Notes: generated by a model not told the origin, from the letters alone. Positions 16,441-26,656 are shown, counted from the stretch's first letter. The stretch: DNA of 64,000 bases from an uncultured Acidiphilium sp. (GCA_902495325.1 CABUWK010000004.1:23003-87002); one strand, 5' to 3'. A program made the numbers and translations.

Positions 16441-19400
16441 GTGAATTTTAAAAAGATAGAGCTGATCGGTTTTAAGTCTTTCGCCGACCGGCAGGAGATT
16501 CAATTCGAAAACGGCGTTACCTGTATCGTCGGTCCGAACGGTTGCGGCAAGAGCAACGTTGCGGACGCGATCCGTTGGGTGCTCGGCGAACAGTCTGCGA
16601 AATCCCTTCGCGGAACGAGCATGCAGGACGTTATTTTCAACGGCACGCAGAACAGAAAATCCCTTTCTTACTGCGAAGTGTCTCTCACCTTCGACAATAC
16701 GAACAAGATCTTCAAGGAGATCGACTATACCGAAGTCGTCTTCACGAGAAAACTGTATCGTTCGGGCGAGAGCGAGTATTTTATCAACAAAAAACCGGCG
16801 AGAAGAGGGGATATCATCGATCTGCTGCACGAATGCGGCGTCAGCAAAGAGGGATATACCATCATCGGACAGGGCAAGGTCGCGGAGATCCTGAACAGTA
16901 AGCCGGAAGACAGAAGAAGTATTTTCGAAGAGGCGGTAGGCATCGCGAAAACGAAGGCGAAGAGACTGGAAACGGAGCGTAAGCTCGACCGTACGAGAGA
17001 CAACGTTACCCGTATCGTGGACATCACGACGGAGCTCGAACGCCAGCTTGAACCGTTGGAAAAACAGGCGGAAAAGGCGAGAGCGCACCGCGCCCTTTCC
17101 GAAGAGCTGAAATATCACGAAGTCAACGCGTATCTTTATAAATACGACAACGCCGCCGCGATCAAATCGGGGATCAGTGCGAGAATGCAGAGTTATGCCG
17201 ACGAAGCCGAAGTGAAGAGCATCGCGCTTCAGGAGGCGATCCGCAGCTATAACGATCACCTCGGCGAAATTTCTTCCGCCGACGAATACATCCGACAGCT
17301 GAACGAGGAGCTGCGTGAAAGAGCGGTCGCCGCGGAACGGCAGTCGGGCACGGCGCGCGTTTACGGCGAAAAGATCAACACCCTTCGCGCGGAGATCCGC
17401 CGTCTCGAAAAGGAGATCGAAAACGCCAAAGCGGAAGGCAATAAGATCTCCGATAAGATCGCAGGCAAAAAGGCTCACACGGAAGCCGTTCTGGCGGAGA
17501 TCGCGGAGAAAGAAAAACGCGCCGCGGAACTGAACGCCGAACTTGCCGAAGTCGCCGCCGCGATCGCCGAAGGCAACAGAATGGCGCAGTCCGCGCAGCA
17601 AGCCGTTCTTCATTCGGTGGAATCTCTCGCCGACCTCAAGCAGAATATCGGCGCGCTCTCTTCCGAAAAGAACGTCATTTCGGCGCAGCAGCAGGAAACG
17701 GTGGAAAGGGTTCAGTCTCTTACCGATAAGCTCGACGGGCTTGTTAAGGAAAACGCCGTCAACGGCGTGGAATTGCAGAAACTCGAAAAGTCGGCGCAGA
17801 AGGCGAAGGACGATATCCGGGACATGGAGAGCGACGTCGCTTCCACGCAGTCCTTCATTGCGGATATCACCACGAAAATTTACTCGATCAACAGCGAGAT
17901 CGCCGCGCTCGAAGCGAACGGCAGGGTTTACGCCAACTTAAAAGATAATTACGACGGTTATCAGTTCGCCGTGAAAAAACTCATGCAGGCGACGAAGGAA
18001 TCGCGCGACGTCGCGTCCCGCGTGAAGGGCGTCGTTGCGAATATCATCAAAACGGACGCCAAATACGACGTGGCGATCGAAACCTGCCTCGGCGGCGCGG
18101 TGCAGAACGTCGTGACCGCTTCGCAGGACGATGCGAAATACCTGATCCAGTTCCTGAAGAGAACGGAATCCGGAAGGGTGACGTTCTTACCCGTCGAGTC
18201 GATGAAACCGCGTTACGAAACTTCGGAAACGAAGAGCGCCCTGCGGGAACGCGGCGCGCTCGGGCTTGCGAACGAACTCGTTTCTTATGATAAGTATTAC
18301 GACAAAGTGGTTCGCTTCCTTCTCGGAAACACGCTGATCGTAGACAATATCGATAACGCCGTCTCCATTGCGAGAAAGTATCAGAATGCTTTTAAGATCG
18401 TAACGCTCGACGGAGATCTCCTCGCTTCCAGCGGTTCGATGACGGGCGGTTCGAGAAAACAGAATACTTCCAATCTCCTCGCAATGGACAGAAGGGTGGC
18501 GGAGATCGAAGAACAGCTCAAAGCGAGAAAGAACGAACTTTCCCGTCTGTCTTCCAAGAAAGCGCAGCTCGAAAAGCAGATCGCGGGGCAGAGAGAGGAA
18601 CTCGAGCGTCTGAACACCTTCCTGCAGGACGTCCGTCAGCAGACGGTCGCCATGCGCGAAAAGATCGCCGCGACGGAAGGGAAGATCGCGGATACGACGA
18701 AAGAGATCGAAGGATATCGCGATTCCATCGCCCTTATCAACACTCGTCTTACCGAGATCAACAAGGAATATTCTTCTATCGAACTCGGCAACGAAGAACT
18801 CGACCGCAAACGCCGCGACGCTTCGTTCGACGCCGAAAAACATCAGTCCGTCTTTGCGGAATATACGAAGAGAAGAGACGATCTTATCGACGAGAACACC
18901 GGGCTTCAGGCGAGCCTTTCCTATCTCCGTTCGCAGATCAGAGCGGACGAGGAAGAGGTCGCGAGAATGGAGGAGAGATCGAACGAATTGCTGAAGCAGA
19001 TCGAAGAAAACAAACAGTCGGTCACCCGCAACAACAACGCGCTCGGAAATCTCCTTGCGGACGTCGAGAAAGTCGCTCTTTCCGACAGCGAAAAGGAATA
19101 CCTCAACAGCCTGCGCGAGAAGATCGCCGCCTTCGAACAGAGAAAGAAAACGCTGAACGAACAGGTTCAGCAGGACAATATGCTCCGCGGCAACCTTCAG
19201 GCGGAGATCACGAAGCTCAACGAAAAGAAATACGGCGAGGAAGTCGCTCTTTCCAAAGTCGATACCGAGCTCGAATACATGCGCCAGAAGGTGTGGGAAG
19301 ACTATCAGATCACCTACGAAAACGCGGCGTCTTTGAAAGACGGGAATTACGATATCACGGTAAGCAATCAGGAGATCAACCGCATCCGCAAAAAGATCGC

Positions 19401-20028
19401 GTCTCTCGGAGCGATCAACCCGAACGCGATCGACGATTTCAACGTTCTGAACGACCGTTATCAGGAAATGGCGGGGCAGAGAGACGATCTTTTAAAGGCG
19501 GAGCAGGATCTGAAAGCGGTCATCGCGCAGCTGACCGATGAGATGAGCACCACTTTTGCCAAGGGCTTTGCCGCCATTCGCGCAAACTTCACCCGTATTT
19601 TCAAAGAATTATTCGGCGGCGGTACCGCCGATCTGATCCTGGAGAAAGGCTTTACGGAGGATCCGCTCGAACAGGGCATCGAGATCGTCGCAGAGCCGCC
19701 GGGGAAGAAATTGCAGAAGATCTCTCTGCTTTCGGGCGGCGAGATGGCGCTCACCGCGATCGCCATTCTGTTCGCTATCTTAAAACTTCGTCCGATGCCG
19801 TTCGTCGTTCTCGACGAGATCGAAGCCGCGCTGGACGACGCGAACGTGGAGAGATTCGCGCAGTATCTCAAACATTTCTCCGACGATACGCAGTTCATCG
19901 TTATCACCCACAAGAAGGTCACGATGGAACGCGCGGACGCGCTTTTCGGCGTGACCATGCAGGAAAAGGGCGTTTCCAAGATCGTTTCCGTCAAAATTGC
20001 CGACGCCGTGGAATCGATCGGCGCGTAA
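16441..20028 (+). CDS. smc: Chromosome partition protein SMC
   Basis: The ATPase of the bacterial condensin complex, working with ScpA and ScpB to compact and segregate the chromosome. The 1195 residues are the full length. Walker A GPNGCGKSNVADAI is near residue 32. Two long coiled coils flank a hinge at roughly 500-670 (GYQFAVKKLM ... SGSMTGGSRKQ). The signature LSGGEMALTAIA is near 1097 and Walker B VVLDEIEAALDD near 1122. It starts with GTG three bases after rnc and is followed by ftsY, a common Firmicute order. Confidence 0.97.
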   Translation: MNFKKIELIGFKSFADRQEIQFENGVTCIVGPNGCGKSNVADAIRWVLGEQSAKSLRGTSMQDVIFNGTQNRKSLSYCEVSLTFDNTNKIFKEIDYTEVVFTRKLYRSGESEYFINKKPARRGDIIDLLHECGVSKEGYTIIGQGKVAEILNSKPEDRRSIFEEAVGIAKTKAKRLETERKLDRTRDNVTRIVDITTELERQLEPLEKQAEKARAHRALSEELKYHEVNAYLYKYDNAAAIKSGISARMQSYADEAEVKSIALQEAIRSYNDHLGEISSADEYIRQLNEELRERAVAAERQSGTARVYGEKINTLRAEIRRLEKEIENAKAEGNKISDKIAGKKAHTEAVLAEIAEKEKRAAELNAELAEVAAAIAEGNRMAQSAQQAVLHSVESLADLKQNIGALSSEKNVISAQQQETVERVQSLTDKLDGLVKENAVNGVELQKLEKSAQKAKDDIRDMESDVASTQSFIADITTKIYSINSEIAALEANGRVYANLKDNYDGYQFAVKKLMQATKESRDVASRVKGVVANIIKTDAKYDVAIETCLGGAVQNVVTASQDDAKYLIQFLKRTESGRVTFLPVESMKPRYETSETKSALRERGALGLANELVSYDKYYDKVVRFLLGNTLIVDNIDNAVSIARKYQNAFKIVTLDGDLLASSGSMTGGSRKQNTSNLLAMDRRVAEIEEQLKARKNELSRLSSKKAQLEKQIAGQREELERLNTFLQDVRQQTVAMREKIAATEGKIADTTKEIEGYRDSIALINTRLTEINKEYSSIELGNEELDRKRRDASFDAEKHQSVFAEYTKRRDDLIDENTGLQASLSYLRSQIRADEEEVARMEERSNELLKQIEENKQSVTRNNNALGNLLADVEKVALSDSEKEYLNSLREKIAAFEQRKKTLNEQVQQDNMLRGNLQAEITKLNEKKYGEEVALSKVDTELEYMRQKVWEDYQITYENAASLKDGNYDITVSNQEINRIRKKIASLGAINPNAIDDFNVLNDRYQEMAGQRDDLLKAEQDLKAVIAQLTDEMSTTFAKGFAAIRANFTRIFKELFGGGTADLILEKGFTEDPLEQGIEIVAEPPGKKLQKISLLSGGEMALTAIAILFAILKLRPMPFVVLDEIEAALDDANVERFAQYLKHFSDDTQFIVITHKKVTMERADALFGVTMQEKGVSKIVSVKIADAVESIGA

Positions 20029-20049
20029 CCGAGGAATACAGGAGCAAAA

Positions 20050-20949
20050 ATGGGTTTTTTCAATAAGATTTTTTCCGCGTTGAAGAAAACGAAAGACAGT
20101 TTTTCCGAAAAAATGCGGCAGCTTTTCGCCCGCGATAAGATCGGCGAAGATTTTTACGAGGATCTCGAAGATATTCTCATTACGTCGGACATTTCCGTTA
20201 CGACGGCAGAGGAGATCGTGGAGAACCTGCGCGACCGCATGATCGAAGAGAAGGCGAAAGACAAAGATTACGTCGTGGAAGAGCTGAAAGGCTCGATCCG
20301 CGATTGCCTTGACATGGCGGAGGATCTCGAGATCGAAACGCCCGCCGTGATCATGGTGATCGGCGTGAACGGCGTGGGGAAAACCACGTCGATCGGCAAA
20401 CTTGCCAATTATTTCGCGCAGAACGGCAAAACGGTGACGATCGCCGCGGGAGATACCTTCCGCGCGGCTGCCGCCGACCAGCTCGAAGTGTGGGCGGACA
20501 GGGCGAAAGTCCGTATCGTTCGTTCCGACGAAGGCAGCGATCCTTCCTCCGTCGTATTCGACGCTCTTTCTTCCGTCAAAGCGAAGAAAACGGACGTTCT
20601 TATCATCGATACCGCAGGGCGGCTTCACACAAAGGCAAACCTGATGGAGGAATTGAAGAAGATGTCCCGCGTGGTCGCGAGAGAATATCCGGAAGCCAAT
20701 TTCTATAAATTGATCGCTCTCGACGCGACGACGGGGCAGAACGCTCTTTCGCAGGTGGAAGTGTTCAACGAAGCCGTCGGCATCGATGGGATCATTCTCA
20801 CCAAGCTCGACGGAACCGCGAAAGGAGGATTCGTCGTGTCTCTCTGTAACGAGTTACAGGTGCCCGTAGCCTTTGTGGGAACGGGCGAAAAGAAAGAGGA
20901 TATCGAACCGTTCGACAAAGAATCGTTTATCGAAGGTATTTTCGGCTGA
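20050..20949 (+). CDS. ftsY: Signal recognition particle receptor FtsY
   Basis: A GTPase that docks the SRP-ribosome complex at the membrane. It has 299 residues in the short NG form without a large acidic A domain. The N domain is followed by GVNGVGKTTSIGKLA (G1, near 105), DTFRAAAADQL, DTAGRLHTKANLMEEL (G3) and TKLDGTAKGG (G4). The start has AGGAGC 7 bp upstream. It is the last gene of the plsX-rnc-smc-ftsY group and is closed by a strong terminator. Confidence 0.96.
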   Translation: MGFFNKIFSALKKTKDSFSEKMRQLFARDKIGEDFYEDLEDILITSDISVTTAEEIVENLRDRMIEEKAKDKDYVVEELKGSIRDCLDMAEDLEIETPAVIMVIGVNGVGKTTSIGKLANYFAQNGKTVTIAAGDTFRAAAADQLEVWADRAKVRIVRSDEGSDPSSVVFDALSSVKAKKTDVLIIDTAGRLHTKANLMEELKKMSRVVAREYPEANFYKLIALDATTGQNALSQVEVFNEAVGIDGIILTKLDGTAKGGFVVSLCNELQVPVAFVGTGEKKEDIEPFDKESFIEGIFG

Positions 20950-20985
20950 CGCATTTCCCCGGCATGCCGGGCAAAAATAAAACGA

Positions 20986-21032
20986 AAACACCCCTCGGAA
21001 AGCTTTTTTCAAAGTTTTCCGAGGGGTGTTTT
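20986..21032. terminator. Bidirectional terminator between ftsY and gltX
   Basis: AAAACACCCCTCGGAAA pairs with TTTCCGAGGGGTGTTTT around a short loop. T tracts on both strands make it serve the two convergent genes. Confidence 0.9.
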
Positions 21033-21048
21033 ATTTTGTCTGTCCGGT

Positions 21049-22494
21049 TCAGGCGCGATTTAAAAGCGCGAGGGAATGATCGATCCTGCGGATCGTTTCT
21101 TCTTTTCCGAGCAGAGAAACCATTTCCGTCGCTCCGCCGGGCGTAACGCCCTGTCCCGTAACGGCAATGCGAAGCACCCAGAAAATCGCTCCGCTTTTCA
21201 CGCCGAAATCGGCGGCTTTAGCGGAAAGTCCGGCAAAAAGAGCGTCGTTTCCGTAATCGTCGACGGAAAGAAGATACTCTTTGATCTGCGGCAGAAGGGT
21301 TTTCGCGACTTCCGCGTTCGTCTTGTTTTTCTTATTGTCGAAAAGAGAAAGGTCGTAATCTTTCAGCTCGGCAAGCCAATCGATCTTCTCGGGGATCTCG
21401 CCGAGGGTCTCCACGCGCTGCTGCAGAAGAGCGGCGATCCTCTTTAAATCGAATTTTCCGTTGACTGCCGATTTCTGCAGGAACGGGAGAGCGGCTTCGT
21501 AAAATTCTTCCGGGGTCATGGCGCGGAGGTATTCGCCGTTCAGCCAGCGCAGTTTCGCTTCGTCGAAAATGGATTGCGATTTGGAAATTCCGTCGAGGGA
21601 GAACAGACGGATCATATCCTGCATGTTCATTTTTTCAACGTTTTCTTTCGGGCTCCATCCGAGCAGGGCAACGTAGTTGATGATAGCTTCTTTCAGGTAT
21701 CCCTTGTTGACGAAATCGTCGAAATTCGCGTCGCCGTAACGTTTGGAAAGTTTGCGCGTCGCGTCCTTCATGATGGGCGGCAGGTGAATATAAACGGGGC
21801 GTTTCCAGCCGAAAGCGTCGTACATCAGGTTGTATTTCGGAGTGGAGGAGAGATATTCCGTCCCGCGGATCACGTGCGTGATGCCCATCAGGTGATCGTC
21901 GACCACGTTGGCGAAGTTATAGGTCGGCATACCGTCGCTCTTGATCAGAATGTTGTCTTCCAGTTCGCTGTAATCGATGTTGATCGTACCGTAGATCAGG
22001 TCTTCGTACGTGCTCGTTCCCTCCGTCGGGATATTCTGGCGGATGACGTACGGCTCGCCTGCGGCGATCCTTCTTTCGACTTCCTCTTTGGGAAGGTGCA
22101 GGCAGTGTTTGTCATACTTGCGGTTGCCGTTGGCGTCCGTAAGGCTTTCGAGCCTTTCCTTCGAGCAGAAGCAGTAATATGCGCCGCCGAGGTCGATCAG
22201 CTTTTTCGCATATTCCGCATAGATCGCCTTTCTTTCGCTCTGCACGTAAGGTCCGTAATCGCCGCCGATGTCCGGACCTTCGTCGTAATACAGCCCGGAT
22301 CCTTTCAGAGAATCGTAAATAACCTGAACGGCTCCTTCCACATATCTCTGCTGATCGGTGTCTTCGATACGCAGGATGAATTTTCCGTTGTGCGATTTTG
22401 CGTAGAGATACGCATAAAGCGCGGTGCGGAGACCGCCGAGATGCATGAAACCCGTCGGGCTCGGCGCAAATCTTGTTCTGACCGTTTCTTCCAT
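21049..22494 (-). CDS. gltX: Glutamyl-tRNA synthetase
   Basis: Charges tRNA-Glu. The 481-residue class I enzyme has RFAPSPTGFMHLGGLRTALY at residues 7-26 (HIGH-type motif) and KLSKRYGD near 245 (KMSKS-type motif), followed by the helical anticodon-binding half. CFCSKERL near residue 108 belongs to the domain that often binds zinc. GGAG lies 8 bp upstream of the start. The upstream interval contains one copy of the TTWATCGNNYTATAG motif at 22527-22543. Confidence 0.95.
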   Translation of the reverse strand: MEETVRTRFAPSPTGFMHLGGLRTALYAYLYAKSHNGKFILRIEDTDQQRYVEGAVQVIYDSLKGSGLYYDEGPDIGGDYGPYVQSERKAIYAEYAKKLIDLGGAYYCFCSKERLESLTDANGNRKYDKHCLHLPKEEVERRIAAGEPYVIRQNIPTEGTSTYEDLIYGTINIDYSELEDNILIKSDGMPTYNFANVVDDHLMGITHVIRGTEYLSSTPKYNLMYDAFGWKRPVYIHLPPIMKDATRKLSKRYGDANFDDFVNKGYLKEAIINYVALLGWSPKENVEKMNMQDMIRLFSLDGISKSQSIFDEAKLRWLNGEYLRAMTPEEFYEAALPFLQKSAVNGKFDLKRIAALLQQRVETLGEIPEKIDWLAELKDYDLSLFDNKKNKTNAEVAKTLLPQIKEYLLSVDDYGNDALFAGLSAKAADFGVKSGAIFWVLRIAVTGQGVTPGGATEMVSLLGKEETIRRIDHSLALLNRA

Positions 22495-22585
22495 ATAATG
22501 CTCCTTATAGGTATGTAATAATGCTTGTTTATCGCCTTATAGGCTCGTTTTGTGTCGATTGTAACCGTTGGTTGCGGCGGCAAGT

Positions 22586-23323
22586 TTAAATATCCGTCGT
22601 TTCGTAAAATGCCTTCTGAACGGATTTTTCTATCTTTTCCAGCATGCCTTCGTAAAAGAAACTGTAGGCGGAATCGTCGCTTACGATGATGTGATCGAAA
22701 AGCCTTACCCCCGTGAATCGAAGCAGAGCGAAGATCCTGCGGGTGGTAGCGATATCCGAATCCGAGGGCGACGGGTTGCCGGACGGGTGATTGTGCGTGA
22801 TGACCACGCCCGCCGGTTTTAGTGCGGAAATGGACGAGGTGAGATCCTTCATATCGAAAAGGACGCGTCGCGAGTTATCCGAAGTGAACCTGCGCTGTGC
22901 GATGATGTTCCGTTTCGAATCGAGAAAGAAAACGACGAAAAACTCCTGCCGCGCGCTTTTGTAAAAGGAGATCAGATATTCGCGCACCGAATGATAACTG
23001 TAAACGCCGGGCGTTTTCGTTCTTTCCTGTTCGATGCGGTCGGCGATCTTACCGACGCATACGAGAAAATCGGCGGTATTTTTACCGACGCCTTCCACGC
23101 CGAGCAGTTCTTCTTCGGTTGCGTGGAGCACGTTGTCGAGCGTGCCGAACCTGTCCACGAGGATATGCGCGAGCGGATTTACGTTCTTTCGCGGGATCGC
23201 GTAAAAGAGAAGGATTTCAAGCAGTTCGTGTCGGGAAAGAGAGTCGGCATTGTTCGCCAGGCGATTTTTCATGCGCTGTCTGTGATCTTCGTGCAATTTC
23301 GGCGATTTTTGCTCGTCCCCCAT
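22586..23323 (-). CDS. radC: JAB-domain protein RadC
   Basis: A 245-residue RadC-family protein, historically linked to repair; the biochemical role is not settled. The N-terminal helix-hairpin-helix part contains LLGVEGVGKNTADFLV. The C-terminal MPN/JAB domain has the metal-binding pattern THNHPSGNPSPSDSD near 177. I place the start at 23323, where GAGGAGG lies 6 bp upstream, rather than at an upstream TTG. Confidence 0.92.
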   Translation of the reverse strand: MGDEQKSPKLHEDHRQRMKNRLANNADSLSRHELLEILLFYAIPRKNVNPLAHILVDRFGTLDNVLHATEEELLGVEGVGKNTADFLVCVGKIADRIEQERTKTPGVYSYHSVREYLISFYKSARQEFFVVFFLDSKRNIIAQRRFTSDNSRRVLFDMKDLTSSISALKPAGVVITHNHPSGNPSPSDSDIATTRRIFALLRFTGVRLFDHIIVSDDSAYSFFYEGMLEKIEKSVQKAFYETTDI

Positions 23324-23430
23324 AAATTTCCTCCTCAAAATAAAAAAACGTCCTTAAAATATTTTACCATAAAATAAAAAAAGAGTATAATAAAATAAAC
23401 GGGTATTTTAAAATTTTCAGGAGAAGTTTT

Positions 23431-24717
23431 ATGGAAATCGAAAAAAAGGACCTTGCATTGTTCTCCGCAATGAAGGAGAATCTGAAAAAACTGATCGGGA
23501 TCCCCTCGGTCAAGAGCGAACCGGTCGGGAACGCTCCCTTCGGCGAATCGGTGAAAGAAGCTCTTTTGTTCACCCTTTCCCTGGCGGAGGAACTCGGCTT
23601 TCACACCGTGAACTACGATAATTATATCGGCGAAGCCGTTTACGGCGACGGCGAGGACGAAATGGCGATCCTCTGCCATCTCGACGTGGTGCCGGTCGGG
23701 AAACTGTCCGACTGGAAATATCCCCCTTTCTCCGCAACGGAGGCGGACGGAAAAATCTACGGTCGCGGCGCGACGGACGACAAGGGACCCGCGATCGTGT
23801 GCCTGTACTGTATGAAGGCTTTGAAAGACGAAGGGTATCTTCCGGGAAAGAAGATCAAGTTGATTTTCGGCTGCGACGAAGAATCGGGCTGGGGTTGTAT
23901 CGAACATTATAAGAAGGTGGCGAAAATGCCGGATTTTGGTTTTTCGCCCGACGCCGATTTCCCTGTGCTGTATGCCGAAAAAGGCATTCTCCACGTGAAA
24001 TTCTTCTTTGACGCCGATCCGAGGCTCAAAGAGCTGAAAGGGGGAGAGCGCGTGAACGTTGTTTGCGACAGATGTACCTCGATAAGCCCTTTAAACGACA
24101 ATTTCGTATCGACCGAACACGTGAAGAAAGAAGGAAACGAGCTTGTTTCTTACGGTGTTTCCGCACACGGTTCCATGCCCGAAAAGGGAAAGAACGCGAT
24201 TTTGCCGATGATAGAGCTGCTTGCGGAAAACGGGCTTGCGGACAAGAGGATTGCCGAAACCTTGTTTTACGACTGTTACGGGCTGAAGGAGCTGGAAGAC
24301 GAAACGGGAAAGCTTACGATGAGCCCGGACGTGATCGACCTTGCGAACGGGAAGATTGGAATTTCCGTGGATATCCGCTATCCTTCCACCGTGCCGTTTG
24401 AAAAGGTGAAGGAAAAGATCGATCGCATCGCGCCTTATGAGATCCTGTCTCATCAGCTGCCGTTGTTCAACGATAAAAATTCCTTCCTCGTGCAGACCCT
24501 TTTAAAAATTTATAACGACACCATGGGAACGAACATGCAGCCGATGGCGATCGGCGGAGGAACGTATGCCCGCGCCCTGAAAGAGGGAACGGCTTTCGGT
24601 CCCGAGATGCCGGGCGAAGAATCCACGGTGCATCAGCCGAACGAATACGTTTCGGTGGAAAATCTGAAATTGCAATGGATCATGTACAAGAAAGCCATCC
24701 GTAAACTGTCCGAGTGA
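23431..24717 (+). CDS. M20-family dipeptidase (PepV-like)
   Basis: A 428-residue cytosolic zinc peptidase. Zinc ligands are visible in order: LCHLDVVPVG, GATDDKGP, GCDEESGWG, FSPDADFP and the late STVHQPNEY. The dimerisation (lid) domain lies between. This pattern and the overall length fit the PepV or Xaa-His dipeptidase subgroup, though it is about 40 residues shorter than typical PepV. CAGGAG precedes the start, with a TATAAT-like box at about 23392-23397. Confidence 0.85.
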   Translation: MEIEKKDLALFSAMKENLKKLIGIPSVKSEPVGNAPFGESVKEALLFTLSLAEELGFHTVNYDNYIGEAVYGDGEDEMAILCHLDVVPVGKLSDWKYPPFSATEADGKIYGRGATDDKGPAIVCLYCMKALKDEGYLPGKKIKLIFGCDEESGWGCIEHYKKVAKMPDFGFSPDADFPVLYAEKGILHVKFFFDADPRLKELKGGERVNVVCDRCTSISPLNDNFVSTEHVKKEGNELVSYGVSAHGSMPEKGKNAILPMIELLAENGLADKRIAETLFYDCYGLKELEDETGKLTMSPDVIDLANGKIGISVDIRYPSTVPFEKVKEKIDRIAPYEILSHQLPLFNDKNSFLVQTLLKIYNDTMGTNMQPMAIGGGTYARALKEGTAFGPEMPGEESTVHQPNEYVSVENLKLQWIMYKKAIRKLSE

Positions 24718-24757
24718 ACGGCGGCTTGCGGAAAAAGGTTCGGAAGGGGGAGTGGTT

Positions 24758-25264
24758 ATGACGGAAAACGGGTTGCCGCCTTTTTTGAAAAACGAAACGT
24801 GCGCCGTTACGGGACACCGGATCCTGTCCGCCGATTTCGACGAAAACGAACTGTACCGGACGCTGAAGGAAATTTCGGAACAGGGATTCCGTTGTTTTCT
24901 TGTCGGAATGGCGATCGGATTCGATACGGCGTGTTTCCGCGCGCTGTTAAAGGTAAAAAAGGAAGATCCCGCCGTGAAGATCGCGGCGGTCATTCCCTGC
25001 GTCGGACAGGATGCTTTCTTTCGTGAAAAAGACAGGGAGACCTATCGTTCCCTTATCGGGCTTGCCGACTATAAGGCGGTGCTCGAGGACGAGTACCGGG
25101 AAGGATGTATGCTGAAACGGAATGATTTTCTGCTTGCGAACAGCTCTCTTCTTCTCGCGTATCTCCGCACGAAACGCGGAGGAACGTGGTATACGGTGAG
25201 AAAAGCGCAGTCTCTCGGTATTCCGGTGCGGTATTTCCCCGAAGATAGTTTGCGTGAGACGTAA
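24758..25264 (+). CDS. SLOG/YpsA-like protein
   Basis: A 168-residue protein starting at the ATG at 24758 behind GGAAGGGGGAG. CAVTGHRILS, FLVGMAIGFDTACFRAL, KIAAVIPCVGQ, KRNDFLLANSSLLLAYL and KRGGTWYTVRKAQSLGI match the DUF1273 (YpsA) family of the SLOG superfamily. Family members have been linked to cell division or stress in bacilli but no reaction is established. It follows the dipeptidase by 40 bp and may be cotranscribed with it. Confidence 0.75.
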   Translation: MTENGLPPFLKNETCAVTGHRILSADFDENELYRTLKEISEQGFRCFLVGMAIGFDTACFRALLKVKKEDPAVKIAAVIPCVGQDAFFREKDRETYRSLIGLADYKAVLEDEYREGCMLKRNDFLLANSSLLLAYLRTKRGGTWYTVRKAQSLGIPVRYFPEDSLRET

Positions 25265-25366
25265 GGCGGCGGGATATTTTTAGAAAATAAGCCGGTTGTT
25301 TTACAGGGCTCTATCCGCTTTGCGCGGAAATCGGCATGAGAGATAATAGGACGGAGGTGCGATGAA

Positions 25367-26023
25367 ATGAAAACGATTACGGTAAAAGGAACGGGGCGGC
25401 TTTCCGTGAAACCCGATCTGATCGTTATTTCGATGCGGCTTGAAACCGAGGAGAAGGAATACGAAAGGACGACGGAACTCGCCGCGGAGAAGATCGATCG
25501 CCTGAACCTGGCTCTCGAAGAGGTCGGGTTTGAAAAAGGAGCAATGAAAACGACGAGTTTCAACGTTCGTACGGATTATGAAAACGTCAGGGATAAGGAA
25601 GGCGGCTATAAAAGCGTTTTTAAAGGGTACGTCTGTAACCATAATTTAAAGGTTGAATTCGATTTCGATACCCAAAAGCTTGCGCGGGTGCTTTCTGCAA
25701 TTTCCCGTTGCGTTGCGAAACCGGAGCTTTCCGTTGCGTTTACGGTAAAAGATCCGTCTGCCGTCGGCGAAGAGCTTTTGCGCTCCGCCGCGAAAAACGC
25801 GAGAGAGAGGGCGGAGATCCTTTGTTCCGCTTCGGGGGTGAAACTCGGCGAACTCGTATCGATCGATTATAACCGGGGAAACCCCGACATGGATTCCGAT
25901 ACCGATTACAAAATCGAAAGCAGATGCATGATGAAAGCCGAAGCCTGTCTGTCGGACGTTGCCATCGAGCCGGACGATATCGACGTGAACGATTCCGCCG
26001 CGTTCGTGTGGGAGATCCTCTGA
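25367..26023 (+). CDS. SIMPL-domain protein (DUF541)
   Basis: A 218-residue protein with the SIMPL/DUF541 pattern: an N-terminal TVKGTGRLSVKPDLIVISM strand pair, helical segments with coiled-coil character, and a late SVAFTVKDPSA and ARERAEIL core. Many SIMPL proteins are exported, but this one has no signal peptide and so is probably cytoplasmic. Function is not established for the family in this group. GGAGG lies 7-8 bp before the start, and a terminator follows. Confidence 0.75.
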   Translation: MKTITVKGTGRLSVKPDLIVISMRLETEEKEYERTTELAAEKIDRLNLALEEVGFEKGAMKTTSFNVRTDYENVRDKEGGYKSVFKGYVCNHNLKVEFDFDTQKLARVLSAISRCVAKPELSVAFTVKDPSAVGEELLRSAAKNARERAEILCSASGVKLGELVSIDYNRGNPDMDSDTDYKIESRCMMKAEACLSDVAIEPDDIDVNDSAAFVWEIL

Positions 26024-26097
26024 AATAAAAGGAGACCCGGCAGCATGTCGCCGGCGAACGTCGTGATCGGCGGAAAACGGGTTAAAAACAGAGAAAG

Positions 26098-26124
26098 CGT
26101 GACTTCGGGTCGCGCTTTTTTGTG
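26098..26124 (+). terminator. Terminator after the SIMPL gene
   Basis: AAGCGTGAC and GGTCGCGCTT flank a TTCG loop and are followed by TTTTTT. Confidence 0.8.
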
Positions 26125-26216
26125 TGGTCAGACTTGCGCGAAGATCCGGTTCCGGCTTGTGGTTCCGACTCATTCTGCGTTTCCGAAAATATTTAAAAAT
26201 TTTTTCTTTGAAACGC

Positions 26217-26273
26217 TTGACAATCGGAGAAGGGTGTAATATAATTAAAACAGTTGAACAAACATTCAACTGT
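26217..26273 (+). promoter_or_regulatory. Promoter and ArsR-type operator of the metal-efflux operon
   Basis: TTGACA (26217-26222), a 17-bp spacer and TATAAT (26240-26245). A perfect inverted repeat ACAGTTGAA/TTCAACTGT with a 6-bp centre (26250-26273) covers the transcription start. Operators of this TTGAA-TTCAA form are bound by ArsR/SmtB repressors, so the neighbouring regulator probably represses here and is released by metal. Confidence 0.85.
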
Positions 26274-26296
26274 TTGTCGGAAGGAGGCGTGAAACC

Positions 26297-26656
26297 ATGG
26301 AAGAAAGGGAAGAGGAAATGTGCGAATGCACGCTCGTACACAAAGGCGTTGTGGAAGAAGCGAGATCGAAAATGCCTTCGGAAGACGTTCTGTACGACGT
26401 TGCGGAGCTTTTCAAGGTGTTCGGCGACAGTACGAGAACGAATATTCTGATGGCTCTTTTCGAAAGCGACATGTGCGTTTGCGATCTTTGCAGTTTGCTT
26501 CAGATGACGAAATCCGCCATTTCCCATCAGCTCAGAGTGCTTCGGCAAAGCAAACTGGTAAAGGCAAGAAAGAGCGGGAAAGAAGTGATCTATTCTCTGG
26601 CGGACGATCACGTGAAAGGAATTTTCGAAATGGCGATCGAACACGTTTCCGAATAA
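26297..26656 (+). CDS. ArsR/SmtB-family metal-responsive repressor (CadC-like)
   Basis: A 119-residue winged-helix repressor. The N-terminal part has MCECTL and the recognition region has ESDMCVCDLCSLLQMTKSAISHQLRVL, where the CVCDLC cysteines match the soft-metal site of CadC-type sensors for cadmium, lead or zinc. The first gene of an operon with an HMA protein and a P1B ATPase, it should repress its own promoter at 26217-26273. AAGGAGG lies 9 bp before the start. Confidence 0.88.
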   Translation: MEEREEEMCECTLVHKGVVEEARSKMPSEDVLYDVAELFKVFGDSTRTNILMALFESDMCVCDLCSLLQMTKSAISHQLRVLRQSKLVKARKSGKEVIYSLADDHVKGIFEMAIEHVSE